Positions 17,825 to 26,535 of a stretch of DNA of 64,000 bases are shown one piece after another. The first letter of the stretch is position 1, and each line of letters begins with the position of its first letter. The notes beneath the pieces are model-generated. The model did no database searches. It saw only the letters and a list, made by a program, of their open reading frames with translations, and was not told the origin of the DNA. This stretch comes from Mesorhizobium sp. LMG 17147 (GTDB lineage Bacteria > Pseudomonadota > Alphaproteobacteria > Rhizobiales > Rhizobiaceae): positions 62,001-126,000 of the forward strand of contig NZ_JANCTC010000008.1 of assembly GCF_024297145.1 (NCBI RefSeq). Reading direction: 5' to 3'. Both the position numbers and the translations under genes were made by a program.

Positions 17825-18955
17825 ATGAATCCGAAGAATGGCGAACCAATCTGGGCCGTCGGCCTGATGACCGGCACCGTGCTGGACGGCAATATCGACG
17901 TCGCGCTGATCAAGACCGACGGCGAACGGATCGCGGATTTCGGCACCTACACGCTGGCCCCCTACCCGCCGTCGATCCGGACCTTGCTGGAAGAGACGCT
18001 TAGGCAGGCAAGGAGCTGGAATTTCACCGGGCCGGAACCGGCAATCTTCCACGAGGCAGAGGAGGCGCTGACGCGCGCCCAGTCTCAGGCAGTCAAGGAC
18101 CTGGTCGAACGCCACGGGCTGACGATGGCCGATATCGGCGTCGTCGGCTTCCATGGCCAGACCGTGCTGCACCGTGCCCCGCAAGTGGGCCGACTGGGCC
18201 AGACCCGCCAGCTCGGCGACGGCGAGCTGATGCATGCCATCCTGGGCACCAAAGTCGCCTATGACTTCCGCTCGGCCGACATGCGCGCCGGCGGCCAGGG
18301 TGCGCCGCTCTCGGCCGCCTATCACGCTGCGCTGCTGCGCGAAGCCGACGCCAGCGGCGACACGGCGGTGCTTAATCTCGGCGGCGTCGCCAACATCACC
18401 TGGTGGGACGGCACGGACAATGTTGTTGCCTTCGACACCGGACCCGCCAACGCACCGCTGAACGACTTCATCAAATCGAAGGGTCTTGGCGAAATGGACC
18501 GCGACGGCGCGCTGGCCCGCGCCGGGACGGTCGACGAGTCACGGCTGGCCAAGCTCCTGCAGCACCCGTATTTGACCAAGCCTTACCCGAAATCGCTGGA
18601 CCGTTTCGATTTCGACGCCTCGATGGCGAACGGGATGAATGCCGAGGATGGCGCAGCACTGCTGACGGCCTTCACCGCGGCCGCGGTCGGCAAAGGGCTC
18701 GATCTTCTGCCGCGCCGGCCGAAGCGGCTGGTGGTCAGCGGCGGCGGGCGCCACAATCCAACGATCATGGCCATGCTTGCCAGCCGCGCCGGTGTCGAGG
18801 CCGTGCCGGCCGAGGCGATGGGCTGGAAGGGCGATGCGGTGGAGGCGGAGTGTTTTGCCTTCTTGGCAGTGCGCGTGCTTAGGGGCTTGCCGATCAGCTT
18901 CCCCAGCACGACCGGCGTGCCGCAGCCGATGCGCGGAGGGCGGCTCGCCGGCTAG
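17825..18955 (+). CDS. anmK: Anhydro-N-acetylmuramic acid kinase
   Basis: 376 residues, normal length. It hydrolyses the 1,6-anhydro ring and phosphorylates anhydroMurNAc to MurNAc 6-phosphate, the MurQ substrate. The ATP-binding start [16 protein letters not shown] (residues 13-28), [27 protein letters not shown] (Asp152 aligns with catalytic Asp182 of E. coli AnmK), NLGGVANIT and [12 protein letters not shown] are all present. It is 5 nt behind the beta-lactamase-fold gene and is the last gene of the rightward cluster. The 3' end overlaps the convergent GNAT gene by 4 nt. Confidence 0.95.
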   Translation: MNPKNGEPIWAVGLMTGTVLDGNIDVALIKTDGERIADFGTYTLAPYPPSIRTLLEETLRQARSWNFTGPEPAIFHEAEEALTRAQSQAVKDLVERHGLTMADIGVVGFHGQTVLHRAPQVGRLGQTRQLGDGELMHAILGTKVAYDFRSADMRAGGQGAPLSAAYHAALLREADASGDTAVLNLGGVANITWWDGTDNVVAFDTGPANAPLNDFIKSKGLGEMDRDGALARAGTVDESRLAKLLQHPYLTKPYPKSLDRFDFDASMANGMNAEDGAALLTAFTAAAVGKGLDLLPRRPKRLVVSGGGRHNPTIMAMLASRAGVEAVPAEAMGWKGDAVEAECFAFLAVRVLRGLPISFPSTTGVPQPMRGGRLAG

Positions 18956-19383
18956 TCGTGCTTCAGGTTCTTCTGTAAGAAGATGCGGCTGCGGCCGATG
19001 GGAAAGTCGGCGAGCGCACCGAACGGCCGGTAGCCGTGGCGCTCATAGGCCTTGGCCGCCTTGGGATTGAACGTGTCGATCCAGGCGCCGTGACAGTCGC
19101 GCGCGATCGCCTCCCTCTCGGCCGCCTCGAGCATCCTGCCGGCCATGCCGTGGCCGCGCAGTTTTTCATCGACCCAGAGCCATTGCACATAGAGCCAGCC
19201 CCAGGCGGTGTATCCCGAGATGCCGGCGACAATAACGCCGTGCTCATCGCGCACGAACACGGCCAATGCCTTCCTGCGGGAGGCGCCGACATCACTGTCG
19301 TTGAACGCAGCAAGCCGCTCTCCGAGAAAAGCCAGCTCGTGCGGCAAGGGATCGGCGGTTGTCTCAAGCGTTGTATTGTCCAT
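18952..19383 (-). CDS. GNAT family N-acetyltransferase
   Basis: 143 residues with one GNAT fold. The acetyl-CoA loop is at about residues 78-88 ([13 protein letters not shown]), followed by [29 protein letters not shown], the usual C-terminal part. Substrate unknown. It is convergent with anmK, overlapping its end by 4 nt, and 49 nt from the MFS gene on the same strand; I see no reason to place it in the cell-wall recycling cluster. Confidence 0.85.
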   Translation of the reverse strand: MDNTTLETTADPLPHELAFLGERLAAFNDSDVGASRRKALAVFVRDEHGVIVAGISGYTAWGWLYVQWLWVDEKLRGHGMAGRMLEAAEREAIARDCHGAWIDTFNPKAAKAYERHGYRPFGALADFPIGRSRIFLQKNLKHD

Positions 19384-19432
19384 CCACCAAGCATCTATCG
19401 ATGGACGGGGCCGAGACGCAAGCCTTGCTGCG

Positions 19433-20608
19433 CTATAGCTTCGGCGAACGCCACGCCGCTGCCACAGCAGCGATCAGCATGAGCAGGGCTGCAACCACCG
19501 CCGACGTCGCAAAACCGAATGTGGAATAAAGCGGTCCGAACGCCGTGGTGCCGACGAACACGGCGAGGTAGGTCACCGCGCTGTTCAAGCCCATGATCGT
19601 GCCGCGCCGCGCAGGATCGAGCGCGGACAGGCGCATCACCAGGACGTTCAGCCCGAAATGATTGGCAAGGCCCCAGACGGCTATCATCGCTATGGTCAGA
19701 TGGAAACTACTGCTCGCCGCGGCAATCGCGACGTAGACGGCCGCGACGAGCAGGTAGGCAAATGGCATGACACGCCGCGCGCCCAGGCGGTCGATAACGC
19801 CGTCAAGAAGTGCCGCCGCACCAAATCCGGCGCCATAAGCGAGCGCGGCCAACCCGTTGGCGCTGACCGGCCGTCCCAAGCCATTGTGAAGGTGATCGCC
19901 AAGATAGCCATAGACACCATAGAACGCGGTCATGAATGCGGCGCAGGCAACCAGAAGCGGCACTATGCCGGGGACGCTCAAAGCGCCCAGCGGCGTCGGC
20001 GCCGGGCCGCTCTTCCTGACATCGCTCAGCGACGTCAGCGTCAGGCTTGCCAATGCGAGTGCTGCGAGCACCGCGACCGCCGCGAAAACGGCGCGCCAAT
20101 GCACCAGGTCGGCAAGTACGGCCGACAGCGAAACCCCGGCGATCATGCTCAGCGTCCAGCCGGTCAGCACCACGCCTATGGTGCCGCTTTCGCGGCCGGG
20201 CGGTGCAATCGCGGCGGAGCTGGCGTAGATTGCCGGCATGGCGACACCTGCAGCGATGCCGGCGAGAAGCTGGGCCGCGACCAGCGCCGTCACCGTCGGC
20301 GCAGCAGCGCTGGCGACGAGCGCTATCGCCAGCAGCAGCAACGCTCCTTGCAGCATGCGGCGGGCACCAAGCCGGTCGATATAGCGCGCCAGGAACAAGG
20401 CGCTCGCCGACGTACCGAGCCCGAACGCGGCGGACGCGATCATAACCGCCGGCACGCTTGTGCCGAAGGACGCGGCCACCGCCGGTGCGATCGGACCGAG
20501 CACCAGCGAGTTCGAGCCGATCACGGCAATGCATCCGGTGAGGAGGTAAGCGAGCGCCGGGATAGGCGGCCTTGCCGTAAATGTTGCGACTTGATCACTG
20601 TTCGACAT
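19433..20608 (-). CDS. MFS transporter (drug/metabolite exporter type)
   Basis: 391-residue inner-membrane protein with about twelve hydrophobic segments and a loop between segments 2 and 3 (ALFLARYIDRLGARRML), the MFS motif A region. Proton-driven efflux is typical for this subfamily (AraJ/Bcr-like). It is divergent from an Lrp/AsnC regulator, an arrangement typical of amino-acid or drug exporters under Lrp-type control. An inverted repeat covers its start codon. Confidence 0.85.
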   Translation of the reverse strand: MSNSDQVATFTARPPIPALAYLLTGCIAVIGSNSLVLGPIAPAVAASFGTSVPAVMIASAAFGLGTSASALFLARYIDRLGARRMLQGALLLLAIALVASAAAPTVTALVAAQLLAGIAAGVAMPAIYASSAAIAPPGRESGTIGVVLTGWTLSMIAGVSLSAVLADLVHWRAVFAAVAVLAALALASLTLTSLSDVRKSGPAPTPLGALSVPGIVPLLVACAAFMTAFYGVYGYLGDHLHNGLGRPVSANGLAALAYGAGFGAAALLDGVIDRLGARRVMPFAYLLVAAVYVAIAAASSSFHLTIAMIAVWGLANHFGLNVLVMRLSALDPARRGTIMGLNSAVTYLAVFVGTTAFGPLYSTFGFATSAVVAALLMLIAAVAAAWRSPKL

Positions 20609-20627
20609 ACGGCGATAATGGCCGTAT
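20607..20627. promoter_or_regulatory. Inverted repeat in the MFS/Lrp divergent gap
   Basis: ATACGG-N9-CCGTAT, perfect 6-nt arms, overlapping the MFS start codon and 30 nt before the Lrp gene start. Candidate operator of the Lrp-type regulator. Confidence 0.45.
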
Positions 20628-20656
20628 TAAATTCTGCATCAATAGGGAATTTCATT

Positions 20657-21196
20657 ATGGATGAAGAAACAGATGGCATTCCGCAGAACAGGCCTGCCGC
20701 CCGCGATATCGATGCAATCGACCGAAAAATATTAGGCGTTCTGGTCGACGACGCCACGATCAGCTATGCCGAACTCGGCGACCGGGTCGGCCTTTCACCG
20801 CCGGCAGCCCATGAACGCGTCAAGCGCCTGCGGCGCAGCGGTGCCATCCGCAACACCGCGATCATCATCGATCCAAAAGCGGTGCACAAGCCGCTGCTTG
20901 CCTTCGTCCATATCGACACCAAGGGGTGGGGCAAGACGCCGGAGCTGATGGCAATCTCCGAACACCCCGAAGTCGAGGAGATTCATTCGGTGGCCGGCGA
21001 CACATGCATGCTGATCAAGGTCCGCACTGAGGACACGCGGGCACTCGAAGGCCTGTTGTCGCGCCTCTACGAAACGCCTGGTGTTACCTCGACCCGAAGC
21101 TATGTGGTCCTGTCGACCTATCTCGAGCGGCCGGTGCAGCCGGGGATAACGACGGAATGGCCGACCCCCCGGCACATGGCCAAGCCGCTTTATTAG
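20657..21196 (+). CDS. Lrp/AsnC family transcriptional regulator
   Basis: 179 residues. N-terminal AsnC HTH (about residues 20-65, DAIDRKILGVLVDDATISYAELG then GLSPPAAHERVKRLRRSG) and a C-terminal RAM ligand-binding/oligomerisation domain (about 85-165, AFVHIDTK, EIHSVAGDTCMLIKVRTED). It should sense an amino acid or related metabolite and control the divergent MFS gene. The long open frame upstream of 20657 is antisense to the transporter and was not included. Confidence 0.92.
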   Translation: MDEETDGIPQNRPAARDIDAIDRKILGVLVDDATISYAELGDRVGLSPPAAHERVKRLRRSGAIRNTAIIIDPKAVHKPLLAFVHIDTKGWGKTPELMAISEHPEVEEIHSVAGDTCMLIKVRTEDTRALEGLLSRLYETPGVTSTRSYVVLSTYLERPVQPGITTEWPTPRHMAKPLY

Positions 21197-21335
21197 CTCA
21201 TACGATCCCCACGCGTATCCAAAGTCGAACCGGAAACGTCTTAGGCACTGCATCCTGTGGTCATCCGTCGGGCCGGTTCGTTTGCGCCGGTTCTTGGATC
21301 CGACGGGATGCCTGTTGCGCAACCGGAGACACGCG

Positions 21336-21875
21336 ATGAGAAAATTAATCGTAGGCAGCTTCATTTCGCTGGACGGCGTCATCGAAGCACCAATGGAATG
21401 GGCCTCGCCATTCTTCGACGAGGAGATGAAGGAACACTCCTATGAAAAGGCCGGCGAGGCGGATTTTTTCCTGCTCGGCCGCATCACCTATGAAATGTTT
21501 TCGGCGCGTTGGCCGCAGGTCAAAGGCAGCAAGTACATGGACCGCATGAACGGGCTGAACAAGCTCGTCGCTTCGCGCAGCCTCAAGGCAGTGAGCTGGA
21601 ACGCATCGCTGATCCAAGGCGACGTCGCTGCCGAAATCGCCAGGATCAAGCAGCAAACCGGCGGCAACATATTGAAGTATGGAGTGAGCAATCTCGACCA
21701 GACGCTGCTCGCCAACAGGCTTGTCGACGAGTATCAACTCTCGATCGTGCCGACCCGCGTCGGGCACGGCAAACGCGCTTTCCAGGATGTCGACCCGTCC
21801 CTGGTCAAGCTGGAGCTTATAGATACGCACCGTTTCAAGAACGGCGTGATCACGTTGACCTATGTCCCGATGTGA
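21336..21875 (+). CDS. Dihydrofolate reductase family protein (RibD C-terminal-like)
   Basis: 179 residues, RibD_C/DHFR-like fold: MRKLIVGSFISLDGVIEAP at the start, LLGRITYEMF at about residues 49-58 and NILKYGVSNLDQTLLANRLVDEYQLSIVP near 110-138. GGAGA lies 6 nt before the ATG. Proteins of this type reduce pteridine- or flavin-related substrates but most are uncharacterised. It is 16 nt upstream of an ECF sigma-factor gene, so it may be part of that sigma factor's unit. Confidence 0.85.
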   Translation: MRKLIVGSFISLDGVIEAPMEWASPFFDEEMKEHSYEKAGEADFFLLGRITYEMFSARWPQVKGSKYMDRMNGLNKLVASRSLKAVSWNASLIQGDVAAEIARIKQQTGGNILKYGVSNLDQTLLANRLVDEYQLSIVPTRVGHGKRAFQDVDPSLVKLELIDTHRFKNGVITLTYVPM

Positions 21876-21891
21876 TCCGCCGCCGAATTGA

Positions 21892-22884
21892 ATGCCAATG
21901 AAGATGCAGCCAAGACTTGACCCGACCGGGCTTTTCGACGTCCGCTACGCCGGCTTCCTGGAGACAGTCGCGCATTTGCGTGGACGGCTGCACCGCTACT
22001 GTGCACGTATGACCGGTTCGACGCTCGACGCCGAAGACGTGACGCAAGAGGCGCTGTTCGAGGCTTATCGGAAGATCGAGAAGCTGGACGATGCGACTGC
22101 TCTTCGCCCTTGGCTGTTTCGCATTGCACATAATCGCTGCATCGATTTCCTGCGAAGCCGGCAGGTGCGTCAGCATGCGGAGGCCAATTTCGTCGAAGAC
22201 GAGATAGTCTTGCCGGTCGAGCCGGCGGCCCAGGGCGCGGATCGCGCGATGGAACGGCTGGTGATCCACCTGCCGCCCAAGGAACGCGCCTGCGTCCTGC
22301 TCAAGGACGTCTTCGACTATTCGCTGGAAGAGATCGCCGATCTCGTCGGCTCGACCGTGGGTGGCGTCGAGGCCGCGTTGAGCCGTGGCCGCTTCAAATT
22401 GGCCGCCTTGTCAGGTGAGCCAATCGTGCGTTCGGAGCCCCAGCGCGATCCGGAACTTCTGGAATTGCTCAGCCGCTATGTCGAACTGTTCAACCGCCGC
22501 GACTGGGACGGGGTTCGGGCGTTGACCAGCGCCGACGCACAATTGCGGGTCGCGGATTGCTTCAAGGGCAGGCTGTCGGAATCACCTTACTTCGTTGAAT
22601 ATGAAAGAGCCTCGACGGCCTGGAAAATGGCGATTGGCATGATCGATGGCGAGGCGGTGCTGCTCCTGCTCCACCATGGCGAAGACGGTTGGAGGCCGGC
22701 CCATCCGGTTCGGATCGAAGCCGCTGGCGGGACCATAAATCGCATCACCGATTATTATGCCTGCCCCTGGATCATGCCGACGGCTGTGCGGTGGTCGTTT
22801 CCAGGCCGGCCTAACCAGCAACAGGACATGCAAGCGTCCGGCATCAACCTCAATGAAATGGGATCGATGCCGGACAAGACATAG
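21892..22884 (+). CDS. ECF-type RNA polymerase sigma factor with NTF2/SnoaL-like C-terminal domain
   Basis: 330 residues. Sigma region 2 at about 25-90 (DAEDVTQEALFEAYRKI, RPWLFRIAHNRCIDFLRSR) and region 4 at about 120-175 (LPPKERACVLLKDVFDYSLEEIADLVGST, seen in parts) are followed by a 150-residue tail with NTF2-like character (LLSRYVELFNRRDWDGVRALTSADAQ). ECF41-like factors have such tails, which act as built-in regulators instead of an anti-sigma factor. No anti-sigma gene is adjacent. Several ATGs (21892, 21898, 21904) are possible starts. Its stop lies 5 nt from the convergent Liv-type binding-protein gene. Confidence 0.88.
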   Translation: MPMKMQPRLDPTGLFDVRYAGFLETVAHLRGRLHRYCARMTGSTLDAEDVTQEALFEAYRKIEKLDDATALRPWLFRIAHNRCIDFLRSRQVRQHAEANFVEDEIVLPVEPAAQGADRAMERLVIHLPPKERACVLLKDVFDYSLEEIADLVGSTVGGVEAALSRGRFKLAALSGEPIVRSEPQRDPELLELLSRYVELFNRRDWDGVRALTSADAQLRVADCFKGRLSESPYFVEYERASTAWKMAIGMIDGEAVLLLLHHGEDGWRPAHPVRIEAAGGTINRITDYYACPWIMPTAVRWSFPGRPNQQQDMQASGINLNEMGSMPDKT

Positions 22885-22889
22885 GGGGC

Positions 22890-24149
22890 TTACTGAAGCT
22901 TCGCCTGCAAGGCGTTGACGTCATCCGTCGTCATTTCGCCATCGGTCGTCACCTTGCCGTCGACGATCTTCCAGAGCCGGAACGGGCCGGTGATGTCGCC
23001 GTACTTATCGAAGGTGACCGGCCCGATGACGCCTTCGTAGCGGATCGGCTTGCCGTCCTTGATCAGGCCGAGCGCCTTGGCGAACTCGTCCTTGCCGGCA
23101 TAGATCGGCGTGCCGGCCGGATCGACCGCCTTGTACATCGCGTCCTTGATCTTGGCCGGATCCTCGGAGCCGGCAATCGCGATAGCCAAGCCGACGATGG
23201 CGCCGGCATCATAGGACCGGTCGGCCGCCGGGTTCGACGGCTCAATGCCCGAAAATTCCTTGTAGTTCTTGGTGAAATATTCGGTCGATGCGGTCGGGCT
23301 GGTGCCCGAAGAAGTGCCATAGGCATCCTTCAAATAGTCGGCGCCGACGGATTCGATGAAATCCGGGCTGTTCATGCCGTCATTGAGCAGGAATTTCTGG
23401 ACGCCGCCCTGCGAAATCCAGGTACGGGCGATGGTTGCGCCATCGACAGGCGTGCTGACGAGGTAAAGCCCGTCCGGCTCGCCGGCCATGGCCGCGGTCA
23501 CTTCAGAGGCATAGCTCGACTGCTTTTCATTGTAGGGCGTGTCGGAGACGATGGTGCCGCCGAGGGCCTTATAGGCACGCGAGAATTCCGCCACCATGTT
23601 GACGCCGAAGTCGTTGTTGACGTGGATGACCGACAGCTTCTTGAAGCCCTTGTCGATGGCATATTTGGCGGCGGCGACGCCCTGCAGAGCGTCCGAGGTG
23701 ATGGTGCGGAAGAAGATGCCATTGGTCTTGCCGTCGCGCCCGAGCGCCGTCAGCGTCGGCGACGACGAAGCCGGCGACACCTGGACGATCTTGGCCGGCG
23801 CGGTGACCGAGGTCAGGATCGGGATCGACACAGAGGAGATGATGCCGCCTATGATCACCGGCACCTTCTTGACCTGCACGAGCTGGGTTGCGGCGTCGAC
23901 CGCAATGTTGCCCTGGCTCTGGCTGTCGCGGGTGTCGGTCGCGAGATCGCAGCCGCGCACGCCGCCGGCATCGTTGATGTCGCGGAATGCCATTTCGACC
24001 GACTTGGCGCCTGCCTGGCCATATTCGCCGGCCGGGCCGGTCAGTTCCATGACGAGGCCGACGGTGATCTTGCAGTCGGCGGCCTGCGCTGCGCCGGCCG
24101 CTGTCAGCAAGGCGAGCGCGGTGGTGATCTGAAGTATCGTCTTTGTCAT
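22890..24149 (-). CDS. Branched-chain-amino-acid-type ABC substrate-binding protein (LivJ-like)
   Basis: 419 residues with a signal peptide (about 1-23, TALALLTAAGAAQA) and a Peripla_BP_6 fold: DCKITVGLVMELTGPAGEYGQAG, VEMAFRDINDAGG, VIGGIISSVSIPI and GYIP-like clamshell strands. Binding proteins of this class take amino acids, amides, aromatic acids or other small molecules. It is the last gene of a leftward operon after the catabolic genes, while the matching permeases and ATPases are in the divergent operon at 27401-30826. Substrate is unknown. Confidence 0.92.
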   Translation of the reverse strand: MTKTILQITTALALLTAAGAAQAADCKITVGLVMELTGPAGEYGQAGAKSVEMAFRDINDAGGVRGCDLATDTRDSQSQGNIAVDAATQLVQVKKVPVIIGGIISSVSIPILTSVTAPAKIVQVSPASSSPTLTALGRDGKTNGIFFRTITSDALQGVAAAKYAIDKGFKKLSVIHVNNDFGVNMVAEFSRAYKALGGTIVSDTPYNEKQSSYASEVTAAMAGEPDGLYLVSTPVDGATIARTWISQGGVQKFLLNDGMNSPDFIESVGADYLKDAYGTSSGTSPTASTEYFTKNYKEFSGIEPSNPAADRSYDAGAIVGLAIAIAGSEDPAKIKDAMYKAVDPAGTPIYAGKDEFAKALGLIKDGKPIRYEGVIGPVTFDKYGDITGPFRLWKIVDGKVTTDGEMTTDDVNALQAKLQ

Positions 24150-24197
24150 TGTTGTTCCCCTTTCGTTACACGACTCTCATTCACGTCTTGAGCCTGT

Positions 24198-24638
24198 TCA
24201 GCCTTCCGGCACCTGCAGCCAGGTTTCATGCAGATGTCGCCATTCGACGCCGTTAGGCGCCGATGAACTGGTGGTGAAAACGGCACTCGAGCGACGGCGG
24301 CTGTGCTTGCCGGCGCGTTGCTGTGCCTCGACGTAGCAGACGACGATCGTGTCGCCGGCCTGCCAGCCGGCCCGGATGTGCTCGATCGAGATGGTGAAAT
24401 CGCCGTCGCAGCTGGCGCGGCTTGCGCTGACATGGTCGAGCACCGCGTCACGATCGAGGACCTGACCGTCCGGCGCAACCATCTGGAAGCCTTTGCCCAT
24501 GACGCTTTCGAAGCGCCTGAAATCTGCATTGTCCGCACTTGCCGCGTTGAACCAGTCGACGAAGAAGCGGTGGAGATCGACCACCTCGACGCTGGCGCGG
24601 GAAAGCAAGGAGGGGTTTTCGTCCATGGCCGCGTTCAT
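24198..24638 (-). CDS. SnoaL-like / NTF2-fold small protein
   Basis: 146 residues. The pattern HRFFVDWFNAASADNADFRRFESVMGKGFQMVAPDG, conserved tryptophans (RAGWQAGD, EWRHLHETWLQ) and predicted cone-shaped alpha+beta fold suggest a SnoaL/DUF4440-type ligand-binding or isomerase protein. It overlaps the aldo/keto reductase gene by 4 nt, so it belongs to the same pathway. Function unknown. Confidence 0.72.
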   Translation of the reverse strand: MNAAMDENPSLLSRASVEVVDLHRFFVDWFNAASADNADFRRFESVMGKGFQMVAPDGQVLDRDAVLDHVSASRASCDGDFTISIEHIRAGWQAGDTIVVCYVEAQQRAGKHSRRRSSAVFTTSSSAPNGVEWRHLHETWLQVPEG

Positions 24639-25690
24639 TTCCTGCCTGCATTCAAATTGTAATGCATGATCGAGCCGTGGCGGCCGTGACGGTCGCGTTC
24701 CAATGTGTAGACGTCGCCCAGCGGCCCCCGACTTTGCGCGATTACGGCAGCGATCCTCGCCCGTTCGTCTGCATCGAGCGCGACGTCCATGATTCTGGCA
24801 TTGGCAAGGGCGTGCGCCTGGTTGCGGGCGCCGACGATGACGGCCGCCACTTGCGGCTGCTCCAGCACCCAGGCGCTGGCGATGGTGGCGATGTCGACAC
24901 CGCGGTGGTCGGCGACGGCCTTCAGTGTGCGAAGCAACTCCTGGAAAAGCTCCCAGCCGCCGAAATCATCGATGATCAGCTTGTATTTGACCAGCGACCG
25001 GTTTTCGAGCGGCGTCTGCGGCTCGGTAACGCCAAGCCATTTTTCACTAAGGAAGCCGCCCGCCACCGAACCGTAGCAGAGGAAACTGACGCCATACCGG
25101 CTGGCGAGTGCTGCAAGGCTGTTGGCCGGCCGCTGGTCGAGCACCGAGTATTGCAATTGCTGGCTGACCAGCGGCACACCCGCGGCCAGGATCTCGGCCA
25201 GCCGCAGCGTGTCGAAGTTCGTGGTGCCGATATTGCGCACCTTGCCTTCCCTGCGGATCTCATCAAGCCAGCCCATCGCATCGACATAGCGGGGCACCGA
25301 ATAGTCCCACCAATGGAACTGCACAAGATCGAGGCGCTCAGTCTTCAACCGCCGCAGCGACTGGTCGACGATGCTGCTGATGTAGTCGCGGCCGATCGTG
25401 GAGAGCCGTTCGAGGTCAGGCACCAGCTTGGTGTGCACCTTCATCTTGGCGGCAGCGTCGAGGCCACGCTCATTGGCGAGGCGCAGGCGCGCCGCACCAA
25501 TCAGTTCCTCGACACCGGTATAGATATCGGCGCAATCATAGGTCCAGATGCCGGCGTCGAACGTGGCGATCAGGTCGCTCACCGCCTGTTGGCGATCGAC
25601 CGCGCCGTGCCCGCCGGCAAGCTGCCAGCCGCCGCGAATGACGCGCGAGATCGTGTAGCCGGGGCTGAGCTCGAATGCCTTGGCGGTCAT
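24635..25690 (-). CDS. Aldo/keto reductase
   Basis: 351 residues, (beta/alpha)8 NAD(P)H-dependent oxidoreductase. The catalytic set is visible: Asp and Tyr in YDCADIYTGVE (about residues 54-64), Lys in VHTKLVP and His in QFHWWDYSV. The NADPH-binding part with VIVGARNQAHALAN lies near residue 290. The closest style is the L-fucose/D-threo-aldose dehydrogenase and other AKR group with bulky insertions. It overlaps genes on both sides by 4 nt inside the DUF3830/Liv operon, so it likely handles a carbonyl intermediate of that pathway. Confidence 0.88.
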   Translation of the reverse strand: MTAKAFELSPGYTISRVIRGGWQLAGGHGAVDRQQAVSDLIATFDAGIWTYDCADIYTGVEELIGAARLRLANERGLDAAAKMKVHTKLVPDLERLSTIGRDYISSIVDQSLRRLKTERLDLVQFHWWDYSVPRYVDAMGWLDEIRREGKVRNIGTTNFDTLRLAEILAAGVPLVSQQLQYSVLDQRPANSLAALASRYGVSFLCYGSVAGGFLSEKWLGVTEPQTPLENRSLVKYKLIIDDFGGWELFQELLRTLKAVADHRGVDIATIASAWVLEQPQVAAVIVGARNQAHALANARIMDVALDADERARIAAVIAQSRGPLGDVYTLERDRHGRHGSIMHYNLNAGRK

Positions 25691-26046
25691 CTCTGGTCAC
25701 TTTCCCTGGGCAGCGGCACCGCCGTCGTTTCGGCATGGCTGAATCGTCGCTTGCCGGTCCTGATGATCCGCAGCCGGCTGGCGCAATTGGGATCTGGACA
25801 AGCGATCTCGGCGTCCGATGTCATCCAGTCGTTCCTGTGGGTCGGGCGCTGTTTTGCCGCGAGCAGCGGCAGCACGGCTGATATCGAATAGATCGAAAAA
25901 CCCTGGCCCGCCGGCATCGACAGCATCTCGCCCTTCAACTCGAAATAGTCGCCGGCCTTGGCGCCGCAATAGATCGGCTTGCCCTCGGGGATAACCGCCT
26001 CGACGCGAAGGTCGAAGAGTTCGAAACTGTCGTCGATCTCGGCCAT
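25687..26046 (-). CDS. TIGR04076-like small protein
   Basis: 119 residues. FELFDLRVEAVIPEGKPIYCGAKAGDYFELKGEMLSMP (seen in parts) and the FSIYSISAVLPLLAAKQR block match my recollection of the TIGR04076 family, a small protein of unknown function; the extra C-terminal part has a Cys pair (CPDPNC) that could bind metal. It begins directly after the DUF3830 stop and overlaps the reductase start by 4 nt. Family name is moderately sure, function is not known. Confidence 0.6.
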   Translation of the reverse strand: MAEIDDSFELFDLRVEAVIPEGKPIYCGAKAGDYFELKGEMLSMPAGQGFSIYSISAVLPLLAAKQRPTHRNDWMTSDAEIACPDPNCASRLRIIRTGKRRFSHAETTAVPLPRESDQR

Positions 26047-26535
26047 TCAGATCTCCACCCGGGTGAAGGTGATGTCGCAGGCGCCGTTGCGGCGGATCAC
26101 GCCACAAGCGGCTGCGAATTCATCGCGCTGCTCAGGCACCACCTGCGCGACGACGCTTCCGGCAAGCCAGCCGATCGGGAACAGCAGGCGTGCGCCCGCT
26201 CCGTAGAACAGGCCGATATCGAAAATAGCATTCGGATTGCCGCCCCACATGCGCGGCGGCACGTAGGACAACACGATGTCGCCCGGCTGCGGCGTCAGCG
26301 TTGCATTCTCCGCCGGCAAGGGCCTGGCATAGGTTTGGCCCTCAAGATCGACTGATGGAACCGGGCAGGAAATCTCAGGCCCCGTCCACATCGCATGGAT
26401 GCCGGCAACGACGCGCGGCTGCTCGAGATAGGCCAGCAGGAAGGCGGCATTGTCGGGCGCCTTTTCAGGCAACAGCAGTGCGGTCACGGAAAGCTGTGAG
26501 CGCGGCTCGGTGATGCTGATGCCAAGCGCCGTCAT
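26047..26535 (-). CDS. DUF3830 family protein (cyclophilin-like fold)
   Basis: 162 residues. The block with LLPEKAPDNAAFLLAYLEQ, AGIHAMWTGPEISCP and the PQPGDIVLSYVPPRMWGG segment fits DUF3830 (distant cyclophilin-like fold). I start at ATG 26535, which overlaps the GntR stop by ATGA; the open frame to 26877 is antisense-type noise. DUF3830 genes recur beside ABC importers and amidohydrolases, suggesting a catabolic role, but no reaction is established. Here it is the first structural gene behind the regulator. Confidence 0.78.
   Translation of the reverse strand: MTALGISITEPRSQLSVTALLLPEKAPDNAAFLLAYLEQPRVVAGIHAMWTGPEISCPVPSVDLEGQTYARPLPAENATLTPQPGDIVLSYVPPRMWGGNPNAIFDIGLFYGAGARLLFPIGWLAGSVVAQVVPEQRDEFAAACGVIRRNGACDITFTRVEI

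Noticed and set aside
19658..20656. Upstream extension of the Lrp frame
   Set aside because: Antisense to the MFS transporter; the HTH begins just after ATG 20657.
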